Origin: Sclerodactyla briareus
Lineage: Eukaryota > Echinodermata > Holothuroidea > Dendrochirotida > Sclerodactylidae
Direction: 5' to 3'
Assembly: GCA_026419785.1 (NCBI GenBank)
Contig: JAODTK010000123.1
Location: 124,001 to 188,000, forward strand
DNA: 64,000 nucleotides
Part shown: piece after piece, positions 25,690 to 37,747 of the stretch
How the letters are laid out: each line of letters starts with the position of its first letter
Position numbering within the stretch: position 1 is the first letter of the stretch
The notes under the pieces: generated by a model
Databases searched by the model: none
What the model was told of the DNA's origin: nothing
Seen by the model: only the letters and a program-made list of their open reading frames with translations
Made by a program: the position numbers and the translations under genes

Positions 25690-26685
25690 GGTATGTTTTG
25701 TAGAGTTAGTGTGGTTCTGGGGGGTGCTATGCAAGGTTGTGTCATGTAGTGTTTTGTAATGTTAGTGGTTCAGTGAGGAGGGGGGGGGGGGGTGTTTTGC
25801 AGGGTTGTGTTGTACAGGGTTGTGTTGTACAGGGTTGTGTTGTATAGGGTAGTACTTTGTAAAGTCAGTTTCCAGATTCAACAGTCACAGTAGGTGTTAT
25901 AAGGGTGTGACTGGGGTGGTGTAGGGGAGTGCAGTAAGTGTGGTAGGGCAGTGTTTTGTAGAGTAGTTTGATGTAGAATGTGCTGTGCGGGGTAGTGTGA
26001 TGTCAAGTGATGTTGTGCAGGGTAGTGTACTGGAGTAGTGTGCTGAAGTGACATTGTGCAGGGTGGTGCTTTGTAGAGTTAGTGTTGGTTCAGGCTTTAT
26101 TTTGTGTGTGTGTAGGGTGGGTTGTGTAGGTTGTGTGTTGTGGAGTTTGTGGGGTTATAAGGGGTGTTGTGCAGGGTTGTGTTGTGTGGATAGTGCTCTG
26201 TGGGAGTTACTGTGGGTCAGGGGGTTTTGTGAAGAATCGTGTTGTGTAGTAGGGTTTAGTGTTTTATGGGTAGTGTGGTTTGGGGGGGGGGAGTGTTGTG
26301 CAAGGTTGTTTTGTTCAGGGTAGGTTTGTAGAGTTAGTGTGGTTGCGGGATGCTATGCAAGGTTGTGTTATGTAGGGCTCTGTAATGTTAGTGGGGGTAG
26401 GGATGTGTGTGCAGGGGCTGTGTTGTGTAGGGTAATGTTTGGTAGGCAGTTAGTGCAGTTCCGGGAGTGCTATGCAAGGTTGTGTCATGTAGTGTTTGGA
26501 ATGTTAGTGGGTAAGGGGAGGGTGTGTGAGGGTTGTGTTGTACAGGTTGTGTTGTGTAGGGTAGTGTTTTATGGAGTTAGGGGTTAAGGGGGGTATTGGC
26601 AGGGTTGTGCACTTCTCAGATATTGTAGAGTTAGTGTGGTTTGAGGGATGTATGCAAGGGTTGTTATATAGTGTTTTGGTATAGT
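25690..26685 (+). repeat. G+T-rich minisatellite, left part
   Basis: Loose tandem repeats of a unit of about 55-60 bp whose parts are GTGTTGTGCAGGGTTGTGTT, GTGTAGGGTAGTGTTTTGTA and GAGTTAGTGTGGTTC. The plus strand is nearly free of C over long stretches. A sub-unit (GTTGTACAGGGTTGT) is itself triplicated near 25806-25845, and 13 G lie at 25780-25792. It is continuous in type with 27.8-29.5 kb and 29.98-30.27 kb. Confidence 0.85.
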
Positions 26686-27796
26686 GTTCAACACGATTAT
26701 CCAATGAGCTTACTGATTACGATATTTCGATTTCTGATTCCGATTCAAGTCAGAAATTTACACGTTCCACATGTCATGCATTACGTAAGGCACTTACCGA
26801 GTTAAAGCCCATCAATAGACTCAGGGGTAGCATTAAATTTCAGCTGTAGCTTTCAAGTCATTACTTATCAGTTTCCATCTTTTCATTGCATGCATATGTT
26901 TGGCTCCCGGGAAGGTAACAAACTAATATACGCCAGATTTCGAAACGGATTCGGAAGCTCGAGTACTCTTGTGAATTCATAACGTCGATATGCGCGGACA
27001 GCGCACGAGAAGCCTGAAAATACTTTCCGTGCATACCCCCCAACCATACACAAAAAACAGTGCGTATGTGTGTCCCAATTGTAGTGCGGTAACTCAACGT
27101 TCGATCATCGCTTACACACACTTAGCGTTAGGGGCTTTCCCATTGGCCCTGTGATTAAGACCGAAAACAATTCGAGCGGTAGCGGTGCCGATTAACTAAA
27201 ATGTGCGGTGGTCTGTGAGTGCGTAGACCTCCTTACTCAATGCCATGAATAAATGGTTTAATTCACCAATTCTCACTGGGTACACGATTGGATAATATGG
27301 AGTTTGCGCAATGGTTTTAGCACAGACACAATCAAATTCCAGGCCGTTGTATTGCTTCGGTAACCATGCCAACTAGAGGCGCAAAATGGTTATGTGGTTT
27401 AGCAAATGCATTCGTAGTTCGAGGCCCGTCTATGTCTATGTGCAGTATTATAGCGCGATGCAAGCCAGATAAACCTAGTTAGGTTATGGCTGAATGAACG
27501 ATTGTATTAAGGAGTTTTATTATCGGGGAGAGGGCGAGCGCGTTTTGGAGGGGCGGGGAGGCAAGGGCGTGTGGAAATTGCAAGACATTTTGGCTTTCAA
27601 CGGTGTGATATTTTGAATGTTGGTTTAGTACATGGTGTTATCCAATTTGGGGGAAAAATGTTGAAATTTTGTGCCCATGTGTTATGGGTAGTAATCGGTA
27701 TCTCGTGATGGGAAATAGAGAGTAATTTACGATTCCGTACGCGATTCCGCGTTATGCCATAATCGGGCCGATTACGATACCGATAATCATTTGAAC
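26686..27796. mobile_element. Insertion (~1.1 kb) inside the GT-rich array
   Basis: The G+T minisatellite stops abruptly and resumes 1.1 kb later, so this block looks inserted. Its ends are imperfect inverted repeats: GTTCAACACGATTATCC at 26686-26702 against GTTCAAATGATTATCGG read inward from 27796 on the minus strand, with further GATTACGATA/TATCGTAATC words inside both ends. Composition is balanced and unlike the array. No transposase ORF is seen (longest opening 86 codons), so it would be non-autonomous. No clear target-site duplication is visible. Confidence 0.55.
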
Positions 27797-29539
27797 TTGA
27801 AAATCGTTTTTAATGTAGGTGGTCAGGGGAGTGCGCTGCAGGGTTTGTGTGGCGGGTAATGTTTGGTAGAGTTAGTGCGGTTCCGGGAGTGCTATGCAAG
27901 GTTGTGTCATGTAGTGTTTTGTATGTTAGTGTGGTAGGGGAGTGTTGTGCAGGACTGTGTTGTACAGGGTTGTGTTGTGTAGGATAGTGTTTTGTAAAGT
28001 AGTGTGGTTCAGAGGGGGTTATAGTGCAGGGTTGTGTTCTCATTCTTTGTAGAGTTAGTGTGGTTTGAGGACGATGGCTCTGCAAGGTTGTGTAGATAGT
28101 GTTGTGTAATGTTAGTGTGATTCAGGAGAGTGTTGTACAGGGTTGTGTTGTGTAGGGTAATGTTTTGTAGAGTTATGTGTTCTGGGGGTTGGCATGCAAG
28201 ATTGTGTCATGTAGTGTTTTGTAATGTTAAGTGGTTCAGCTGGTTGGTGGGGGTGTTTTGTTGTGCAGTTTGTGTTGTACAAGGTGCGTTGTACAGGGTT
28301 GTATTGGTAGAGGAGTAGACTCGTAAAGTAGTTTCCAGGCTCCACAGTAACAGGAGGGTTATAAGGTGTGACTGGGGTGGATGTAGGGTAGTGCAGTGAG
28401 TGGTGGTAGGGTTAGTGTTTTGCAGAGTAGTTTGATGTCTGGTTTGTGTTTTGTATTAGAGTAGGTGATGTCAGAGTGGGACATTGTGCTGAATAGGGTA
28501 ACTGGAGTAGTGTGCTGAAGTGATTGTGTAGGGTAGATTCTTGTAGAGTAGTGTGGTTTTGGGGTGCTAGTAGAGTTTGTTATATAGAGTAGTGTTTTGA
28601 AGTGTTAGTGTGGTTCAGGGGGTTTTTGTAGGGTTTATGTAGGGTAGTGTTTTTGTGGGTTTTAGTGTGGGTCAGAGGGTTTGGGCAGGTGTGTTGTGTA
28701 GGGTAGTGTTTTGTAAAGTAGTGTGGTTCAGAGGAGTGTAGGGTTTGTGTTGTTTAGGGTAGTGGATGCAGTGATGTTGTGCAGGGTAGGTGTTCGACGT
28801 GCGGAGGTAGTGTTTTGTAGAGTAGTTTGTATATTGTGTCTATATTGTGTATTCATATAGTGTATGTATGTTTTTTGTTGCAAGCTGGTTTCGTAGGATC
28901 TGGAGTGCCAGAGTAGTGTGCTAAAGTGTGTTGTCGAGTGGGGTTCAGGAAGTGTTTTGCAGAGTTTGTGTCGTGCAGGGTGATGACCTATAGGGCTGGA
29001 GTAGTATGTTTAACGTGTTTTGTGTAGGGGTAAAGCCTTTTGTAAGTAGCTTGGTGACGGGGTGGGGTGTGCAAGTTCTGTAGAATAGTGCAATGTTGAG
29101 TGATGCTGTGAAGGGTGGGTGCAGGGTAGTGTTGTGCACTTATATTGATATCGTGAGGTAGTGTGTTGTATAGTACTGTGTTCCGAGTGGGGATTGGCAG
29201 GGTTGTTCTGGTGCAATGTTGAGTGATGCTGTGAGGTGGTGGTGCAGGATAGTGTGGTGCACTTAGTGTATGGTGAGGTAGTGTGTTGTAGAGTACTGTG
29301 TTTCGAGTGGTATTGTGCAGTGCAATGTTGCGTGATGTTGCGCAGGGTGGTGTTGGAGGTGAAGACTGTAGGTTGTATAGTCTTTTAGCTTGTTGCAGGG
29401 GGCATGGTGATGATGGTATGGAACGGTGGTGGTAAAAAGAGATGGGATGAAGAGGTGTGGTGTAGTACACGTTGGGGTGGTTTTCAATGTACAAGTTTTT
29501 GGGTGGTGTGGGTTGTTGAATTTGTAGGGTTGTTAAGTG
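27797..29539 (+). repeat. G+T-rich minisatellite, middle part
   Basis: Same unit type as 25690-26685: repeated GTGTTGTGCAGGG, GTAGGGTAGTGTTTTGTAG and TTAGTGTGGTTC. Toward 28.9-29.35 kb the unit changes to one with GCAATGTTGAGTGATGCTGTG and GGTAGTGTGTTGTAGAGTAC, repeated near 29090, 29215 and 29320. Minus-strand openings up to 220 codons, rich in H, T, P and N, are translated minisatellite. Confidence 0.85.
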
Positions 29540-29973
29540 TAAAGGGCCAAAGGTCACACTATAACGATTTTCTAATCGTTCTGCACAAACGATCTTTTCA
29601 ATTTTCAGGCTGAACCAGGAGGAGAGGGTCTGTGTGGTAACAATTGTCAATGCATACTAGTACATTCTCACAATACCTTCTCAATATCGAAAGTGTTCGA
29701 AAAAACCTCATCCTAAATGACGTCATATCGAAAAATGGTAAGAGGCCTACGATAAACGTTAAGCTCAACGATAAATAGGAATAGGGAATTATCAAAACGC
29801 CTGGCAGGGCTTTGTCCACATTGGACTTGTTTGGCAAATAGCGAATTCAATGGTCCCTCATCCATGTGGCAGGTGTGTTCCATCCGGTCATATAAATGGG
29901 CCCGGTAATTATCGGCTGAACATAATCGGATCGTTGCACGACACGATATCGTTATAGTGTGACCGCCCCTTTA
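29540..29973. mobile_element. MITE-like element with ~27 bp inverted ends
   Basis: The left end carries AAAGGG followed by GGTCACACTATAACGAT (29550-29566), and the right end reads ATCGTTATAGTGTGACC (29948-29964) followed by GCCCCTTTAA. The 17-base core is a perfect inverted match and the outer AAAGGG/CCCTTT is also shared. The length of about 434 bp has no coding capacity, which fits a non-autonomous DNA transposon. It contains a perfect TGACGTCA (29718-29725), the sequence of a cAMP-response element. It lies at the junction where the G+T array pauses, with similar sequence resuming at 29975. The superfamily cannot be named without a clear target duplication. Confidence 0.72.
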
Positions 29974-30270
29974 AGGCAAGTAAAAGGTGATGAGGTGTAC
30001 GAAGGTGATGTGATTTAGGGAGGTTTCTGTAGGCTAGTATCCCTGTCATTGTAGGAAGGTGTGGTGTAGATCAGTGTGGTATAAGATGTGAAAATTAGTG
30101 TGGTAGCGTTGAGGTGTAGGGTGGGAAGTGGTATTAGTGCTTGGGGTCCAGACTGTGTGGTCTAGGGTTGGTGTGGTGTTGTAGAGTGCTAAGTAGCTGG
30201 TGGCTGGCATAGGGTCATCTGGTTTAGGTGGCTTGTGCATAGGGTCTATGGTTAGGGTGGTATGATTTTC
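29974..30270 (+). repeat. G+T-rich minisatellite, right remnant
   Basis: G+T-rich sequence (GTGTGGTGTAGATCAGTGTGG and similar words) resembling the decayed end of the array to the left, with looser periodicity. Confidence 0.55.
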
Positions 30271-30964
30271 ATCAAGGGTCTAATGACAATGATAACCTTT
30301 TAGGTCCGAATGTCTGAATCTGTGCAAATGGAAGAAAACATTACACAAGGTTCTGCCATGGGGGGGGGGGGGGGGGGGGCGTGGCCTCAGCAATTGTGGC
30401 AATCAGCATTAAAAATTGACTACAACTACAACTGTCAGCCCTGTTTCCATGTGTCTATATGAATACTCTCTATTTAATTGCAAAGACAAAAGGCGTATTG
30501 AACCCACCCGCGTATTGCCTGTTTCCATATATGCTAATTAACCTGCGTATTGGGCGTCCGTGACGAGAAATTAACGGCCAGCTGCCAAAAGGACACCAGT
30601 TGATCCAAGTGTAGGATAGAATAGGAAGAAAGATGAGGATTTGTTGATAGCGTTTGAGTTTGGGTTTATTTAACTCGAAGAGAAGGGGGAATTACAGTAG
30701 CACAATTTGTGGATTCGGTTACATAATTGCCATGAACCAAATAAAGGAAACAATTTCGAGCCAACCACACCCCCCGTCCTGTTTGACTAACTTACAGAAT
30801 TTCAACAGTAATTGTCCTCAGGAGCAAGGCAATCTCAGCAGGGTTTTTTTTTTTTCTTTCTAACGTAATACTTGCGACCAGACCTGGTATCTGCACCCTC
30901 ATTGTCAGCTGTGATCCCTCATCATCCTGAATACGGAACAAATCAATGCTTCTTCAAGTGGGGT
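30271..30964. other. Low-copy DNA with a 20-nt G run
   Basis: Twenty consecutive G at 30360-30379. Otherwise no gene or defined repeat. A T run lies at 30845-30855. Confidence 0.45.
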
Positions 30965-31110
30965 TGGGGTATCCATAATCAGCAACAAACAGATGGTCAA
31001 CTTACTAATTGCCACCCCTCGTTTGTCGTGCTCCATCCCTTGGGCTGAGCGACCAGCAGAAGGCACAGGTACCATTTTTAGAGTCTTTCGTCTGACCAAC
31101 GAATCTGAGG
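30965..31110 (-). mobile_element. tRNA-SINE fragment, minus strand
   Basis: On the minus strand the blocks GTTGGTCAGACGAAAGACTC, AAAAATGGTACCTGTGCC, TTCTGCTGGTCGCTCAGC and GAGGGGTGGCAATT follow the order of the SINE bodies at 50.22-50.53 kb and 43.54-43.78 kb. The tRNA-like head is missing or unrecognisable, so this copy is truncated or decayed. Confidence 0.55.
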
Positions 31111-31718
31111 GATATGCGAACCCCAAACTAAAACTCACAAGGAAGTCCATCAGTCATCAGAAGAACGGCAATGGTTCTGAGGTGTAAGTGCATGGTGAAT
31201 TATTTGACTCTTCTTTTTATTTATCCATAATTGCAAATCAAACAAACATGAATGCCAAATGAAAATTGTTCATTTCGTTCCAACACAATGCTGAAACGAG
31301 TTCAGAGAAATGTTAGCCAATGGTGGAACTCATTTTGTTTGACACGATACCTGAAAACGAGAAACAAGAAAATGTTCACGTGATGGTAATACTCAATCAT
31401 GGTTCATTAATTTTATGGTCATGATTAACTATATACTATGCTGAAAATTTGATCAGGTCCATGTACCATCATAGTTGTTTTATACACTGAACTTCATGAC
31501 CAATTCATTTTGCCTCTTTTATGACTAATTTCAATCATTATGGCTGTTTGGTCTAAAAATGAGCAGATCAACATTGACCATCCACCTCCCCACCAATTTT
31601 AGCATGCGGTTTATATTCATAGTTCAGATTACCATATGGGACTTTACTAACAACAGACAAAACACACATGACACAGTGAACACTGTCTTCCACAAAAAAC
31701 CCATCGCCATAGTCCTCT
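31111..31718. other. A/T-rich low-copy DNA
   Basis: Markedly more A/T-rich than the segment to its right. No coding or RNA features seen. Confidence 0.4.
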
Positions 31719-33480
31719 CTAAGATACGCCTACTACCAAGTATACTGAAATCTGCGTGAGGAAGTCTTGAGAGCTTTGTTGAATCGGTGCCTTGTAGGTG
31801 TCGTGACGTTTACCCCCAGGGGACCCTGAGGCGAAGGGCCTTACGTTGGATGCCATCCTATGGATGGAGAGACGTGTCCTGACGAGGGGGCACGGTTGGT
31901 GTTTATAAACATTGATTCCTCCAAGTTTCTGGGTCTGGTGGGTTAGTTTTGGAGTTGTGTGGTCCAGGCTGGGTGTGGCTCTCTCACTCCCATTTTGCGT
32001 TCCAGTGCAACTCTCGTTCGCAGCTGGGGATCTTTGAGGGTGTGAGTGTTGGGGACACCTGTTCGAGTAGATCCTCAATGGGCCTAGTCATGGAGAAGGA
32101 TATCCCCTCACTCTCCGGGGGATTCCAGGCTAGCTGACATGTGGAGACTTGACCTCAGCACTGTGGTCGGTCTGGGCGAGGCGACCAGGTATCCTCGCCA
32201 ACAACACTGCTTCGCCCTCCACGGGGGGAATACATGAATCAAAGGGAGATACTGTCCTGGTTGCGTCTGAGCCCTCAGGAGAGGAAAACTGATCCTCCTC
32301 ATCCATGTCAGGCCAAGGTTTCCTCTGCGATTGATTGAGTCCTCTCGGACAATTCAAGACCATTTTCATCTCTCACCTCTTCAGCGAGGGGTTCTGAAAA
32401 TGTGACGCTTTCTGTGAGCGCCGCGTTGAAAGTATTTGTCTCTGACATCACTTTACTTGTGGAATCCTGTTCCTCGGTGAGGAGGTATGTTAGCCTCTTA
32501 GCCTCTGGCGTGTTCACATGGCTGACGTAGAGGCTTATCATCCTCTCAGCCGTCTCCTGAAAGGCCTCGTTCCCATTGATGGGTATTCTTGAAGAGGCAC
32601 CGCCGAAGAGATTTTGTGGGGATTCCTGTCCCCCAGCATTTACAGACTTGTTCCGAAGCCTCTCTGGCAACTGTGGTGTTCGTGACTGGAAGACCCCTCC
32701 CGGAATTACTCGTCTAAATGCCAGACAGAGAGATCCTGCTGGACCTCATTACCAGGTAGATCTGCGTCATGGCCAGCTTGAGACCTGAATGTGTTGGGTA
32801 TGAGCGGGCATCGATCTCCTTAATTTCCTCCCACTAGATTAGGTCCATGGTTAAGGGAGAAGAGAAGATTCTCCCTACCACGAGTCAGGAGGTCCGTTAG
32901 ATCCATCGCCTTGCATCCCCTCCAACGGCGATCCTCTGCGCTGGTACATCTGCTCTACGATTGTAACAGATCTTGCTCACTTATCTTATCCCTCGTGCGG
33001 GCCAGAATCCTAGGCTGTCAAGCCGCACAGGTGGGGGGACCATGACCAATAGGTGGGGGAGGCGGAGTCATCAATGACGTAGACATCCTCTGTAGGGATC
33101 ATTCATCTGCCTACTGGTTTCACATCCCTCCCCTTGCTCTCGTCCTCCGAGGAGGAGTCCTTCCAATCAGTGGGGGATGGTATTCGTTCACCCGGGGTTG
33201 ATAGCTGGGGCTGACTGTCGCCATGTGGTGATGCCATTTAAGTGCTACTGCGCTCCTCTGTGGACTACCGGCTCCCCTCTTGCTGTAAGGACGCCTGGCT
33301 CTGGGAGCATCATAGGGTTCTTCCTCATCTACCAATGGCGAGTGCTGCAACTTCTCCCGAGAGACAAAGGCATCGAGGCCTGGAATGAGGGACAAGAAAG
33401 CATGGACTAATGGACCGAAAACATAAATACGGATGGGGATAAGAAAAACTCCTCTTAACCTACTCTGATGAAAATACAAT
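31719..33480 (-). pseudogene. Frameshifted coding remnant, unknown (possible transposon ORF)
   Basis: Minus-strand coding-like sequence appears in consecutive pieces in shifting frames. From 33480 to 33120 it includes SREKLQHSPLVDEEEPYD and a basic, proline/arginine-rich stretch. Around 32915-32830 it reads MDLTDLLTRGRENLLFSLNH. Around 32825-32710 it includes EIDARSYPTHSGLKLA and MTQIYLVMRSSRIS. From about 32710 to 32308 it reads LAFRRVIPGGVFQSRTPQLP and later PEAKRLTYLLTEEQDSTS. It then shifts at about 32315 into WPDMDEEDQFSSPEGSD and on to GSPGGKRHDTYKAPIQQSS, ending near 31719. Pieces abut with one-base shifts, composition is protein-like, and G+C is higher than the flanks. No catalytic motif is seen. 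A gag-like or accessory ORF of a retroelement is one possibility, and a decayed host gene is another. Because indels abound in this window, some of the breaks may be sequencing errors. Confidence 0.45.
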
Positions 33481-34684
33481 TCCTGATTCTGCCCTGTGTA
33501 TTAGATGGCACTACAATGGTCTTGTGGCCAAAAATACATCTATTTGGGAGTTTACTAAATTCAGGTTGTAATAGGGCTAAGCCGCAAAGGACTTTTGCAT
33601 ACTTGATCCAATAGACAATGTTTAATCGGTGATGGAATGAAGTTATTGAGGAGTTGTTGAATATGTATGAATAATAAGACAATCAGTTTCACTAAATTCT
33701 GTGATGTGAGCAAGTCACAATTGTGAGGAATATGGGCCAATGTCAACTAACAATACAGCAATACAGAGTTTTATAGATGAAAAAACAAAACAAATTAAGC
33801 AGTGGGCGGGTGCCGCGTTTCAACGCAATCATGCACCTCTCCCCACTTTTAGTGTGTATATGCGATAAATAAAAACCGTTGTTGTTATATTATTTTTATA
33901 ATTATCTATTTACTAATTTATCAAACACAGACGACTAAAGTGTCGAACCTAAAACACTGGTGTTTAATTTCCAAGAACAATTGTTCTAAATGCACGATAG
34001 CGTCTAAAATACTATTAAAACCTCACAATTGACAGGTTTTGGGATTTAATTAGCATATACTTGCCACGTCAAAGGTTTAAACATGCAAATGTGTCAAAAA
34101 GTATCTGGCCATAAAAGTAGAGAAAATCTGGTAAGATTTCATACGGGTGTGAAACAGTTGATGACTGTTGTTTGGAACATTGAATTTGAAAAGCACAGGT
34201 TCTCTACTCTGCACATCGGGCTTACAAGACCAGTAAGTAAGATGGCAGGGAAATGCGGGGCGGGTATTAAAAGTGGCTACTGACCGATTCAAGAAAACGC
34301 AAGCGTTGAATGGAAACGGGTCTGTTGAAAGTTATGGTGAGCGAATTTACCCGCCCCGTGCATGGAAACGCCGCATTAGATGATAGCCAAGGGGAAAACC
34401 TAGTTGTTAGCAAATCAACACGTTCATAAAATTTTCCAATCACGGATAAGGCATCCCATATGCAATAGTGAATGATGCCATTACTTGCAGTACTCTGCAA
34501 AATATGTTCTATAGTGGGTCCGTAGATGTTGATGGTTAATTTTTGTGGAAGAAGAAGAGAAAGAAAGGAAAGTAGATCCGGAAGTCAAGGTATTTTAAAC
34601 AATGAATAAAGAGGTATTCTATAAACTGTTTGCTCGCTGTTTACATCAGTTAATGTGCAATAGGGTTTCAGCATCATGGATCAA
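33481..34684. other. A/T-rich low-copy DNA
   Basis: No supported gene. Short inverted words (GTTTCCAT/ATGGAAAC) occur here near 34310-34360 and also near 30440-30530, hinting at a shared repeat that I cannot delimit. Confidence 0.3.
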
Positions 34685-34815
34685 ACTATGGAACAGGGTT
34701 CTCAAACTATTCCAAGAGAATAAAATTCCATGATCAAAAAACTATGGAACAGGGTTATCAACATTCCAAGGAAAAAATTCATGATATCTCCAAAATTCCA
34801 GTGAGAAAAAGTTAA
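34685..34815 (+). repeat. Local duplication of a TTCCATGAT-type repeat
   Basis: ACTATGGAACAGGG occurs at about 34685 and again at 34741 (period about 56 bp), each followed by a TTCCAAG...AAAATTC-ATGAT block. The same words (CAGGGTT, ATTCAAGA, AATTCCATGAT) occur at 63.71-64.0 kb, so this is part of an interspersed family. Confidence 0.45.
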
Positions 34816-35087
34816 ATTTTTCCTTTATACAATAATATTAGCTTTGGTGACATTTGATGAAAAGGAGAAAAGCTTGGAGGCAAGAGTGCTACTACCGTCT
34901 GGCTAGTGCGAGATTCTTTAGTTCATGTTCCACAACCACCTAAGCACACTTAATAAGCCACGATACCCAATCAATTTTTCGGTTTCTGTCTTTGGCCATC
35001 AAATTCAAGACTTTGCCAGGTTGTCAGATATCAAGTGTGGCGAATAGCTGTTGGAAGTGAATACTCCACATGAGAATTGTTTGAATT

Positions 35088-35106
35088 GGGGGGGGGGGGG
35101 GGGGGG
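35088..35106. repeat. G homopolymer, 19 nt
   Basis: Nineteen consecutive G followed by TTGG. Confidence 0.9.
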
Positions 35107-37725
35107 TTGGACATGGGATATACGATTCTCGTGTCAGTTACAAAAAGATTGCTCCGCCTACTATTCAGGATGTTGTATGTGATTCAAAACCAGAAGATGA
35201 GGCAAACTATGATCATAAACTTGGGTACTGCAATAACTAGTGGCAATTAGACGCTCTCAATTTTGGTATCCGTACGGTCAGCCGCCCAAAAGTGTTATCT
35301 GGAGAGGTAAAAGGTCACCCTGAAGTGAGTTATATCGCTTGCACATGAAAACAATTAGCTAGGCCCCACATGGGTTATTTTCATTGATTATGGCAAACGA
35401 TGGTGAATGACCTGAATGTAGGGAAGAATTCTTTGCTGTGGAGAGCCATGAAAAGCTAGGCCAGTCAATCCTTGCTGGCTAATAAGGGGGCCCGATACCA
35501 CAATCGTTTGAGCATCTCTTGTGAGCATTGATTCATAAGGGTCACCAAAAGTATGATATTTATATCAGTGGATAACTATCATCACTGGTTGGCAATCTAA
35601 TCAGTGGTTTGTCTCCATATAATCAGTATTCTTTGAAAATTTGCTAACTAACATGCTATGAAATGAACATAAAGGTTTGAATTGGCATTGATTCCAATAC
35701 ACGATTCAAGGACATTGATATTTTTGGCTGGACCCTTGTCCTTTAGGTCTCAGATACTGGGCGGGATCACCTACTGCTACAGGGGGGACGGTTGCCTCTG
35801 TATAGGGGAGCTCCATGTTTTTGGTGTGGTGGAAATTAGTTCCAGGACTTCACATCAATACATGTACTATGGAGCCAGCAGCTAACTCCAATGGGACTCT
35901 CAAATTCCTTATCCAAGTTAAGTGTCTGCAACGCTGCTGTTTCAGGCAAAAATAAACATTGGGTGTTCCAAAGTGTTATTTATTATCAGAGGACCATAGG
36001 TCAGTAGCTCATACCAAATATATGCCAACCCAAACATACAAATTGTTTCCATTGTTGCGATCATTTCCGAAGTATTCACTGCCCAAGTTAGCATAAAAAT
36101 AGACATCGCCTGGAGTGTGAACCACCAACACGTATATCCCCACATTTGTGTATCAGTCATTTGATTTCAAAAGGGTATCCATTCATGACAGGTTTGATGG
36201 TCATTGGGTGGGGTTCCCCCCCCAAATGGGCTGAAAAAGTTGGTTTCAAAATATTTAGGACTGCAATGTTCGGGAATGCATAAATCATTGATGAAAATTC
36301 TTTAAAAATTGACATGGCTGTACACAGGAGTCGTCAGAACGACGCCCCCTTTTGAACCCTTCTGATATTTCTATATTACGATGATGTAGGGACTCAATTT
36401 TTAGGGTCGCCGCTGGTCCAGACGACTAAAATTCTGAACAGACAACCAGTTTCGGACATGATGGTTGTCCGCTGGACTACCACTTTTTTAGTTACAATTT
36501 TCAACCAGTCACGATCTTGGTACTTCAGGCACCAATGTATGCATCCTCAAATCATTGTGTGTCAAACATAGTAACACTGCAGGACATGAGCGGAAACACT
36601 ATTTTTGCAGGCCCACACATCGATAACGTTCGATTGACATGACTTTGTAGTACTGGTGTATGTACACACTCTATGTTAAACATGTGGATGGACCACTTAG
36701 TGTGAAATACCGTTCAATAGCAAATCTGAAGACATTTACGATCAGTCAAATAATGGGAACGGCATGTAGATGAGTTAATCAAACCCTTTCACAGAATATT
36801 GAATCATGTTATTTGCAAGGTGTCTTCAGATAATCACTTTTTCTGCTCTAGGCTATTGGGTCCCTGTACAAAATCATAGCAAGGTTAGTAGCTTAGGCCA
36901 TGCTGCTCCTTGTGAGGAATGTGGAAGGTCATTGAAAATCACATTTTTTTTTCTCATTTATTCACACAAAATACACTTTTGCCTGGGAAGAATGTTCACT
37001 ATGGGGCAAGAAACAATGTTGGCCATTGAAGGATTTGCCCTTTTGGCGACAGTCAAGTAGCTATGATGGAAGCAGGAATGGTATGGCATGGGTGTTTATC
37101 CCCAGGCAGGCCCCCACTGCCTAAATACAGTGGAAATTGTGTAGCAATAGTTTTTTGGCGTGCAGACGATTGGGGAGAGGGGGGTCCGGGAGACACACCT
37201 TGGACCAAGAGGGAGGCGGGAACCTCTTCAGCAAATACATCCTCTTGTTAAACAGGCAATGTGGGCAATGTTCGGTGGTCGCATATCTCAGAACTGCTGA
37301 TCCTTTTCTGAGAATCCCCTCCCCCACTTTTGAAACCAACGAAATAAGACTTGGTCTTTTAATCTTTTGAACAATGGGTTACTGCATGTCCTCACTTAAG
37401 GAGCAGAAGAGAATAAAAGCAGAAGGAAAGACAGGCCGAATCATTTAAGAGCCTTGGCACAAAAATTTCAAGAGTCCGTGGCTGTCAAACCTGCCTATAA
37501 ACCATGACTATGATATGGAAAGGACAGCGACTATGTTCTGTAAATCCTGTGAAAGTCATGGGGCATCTTGATCAGTTGTTGTGGTTAGTGGTGAGGGTCC
37601 CATCGAGTTGATAGCCTTCAGAACATGTGCGTAATTCCACGCAGCAGAACAGGAGAGAGCGGCCAATCATGAACCTGGTAACTTGCCGGACAACCATTAT
37701 CTCTCTTCGGACCAACAATGCAACA

Positions 37726-37747
37726 CTGGTTGTCCGCGGACAACCAG
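37726..37747. repeat. Perfect 22-bp palindrome
   Basis: CTGGTTGTCCG is immediately followed by its exact reverse complement with no spacer. Related half-sites occur nearby (CCGGACAACC near 37686 and GGTTGTCCGC near 36462), so the half-site is locally repeated. Confidence 0.85.

Noticed and set aside
28988-29650. 220-codon minus-strand opening, the longest in the window
   Set aside because: It is rich in H, T, P and N because it translates the C+A strand of the G+T minisatellite and then runs into the MITE; no domain.
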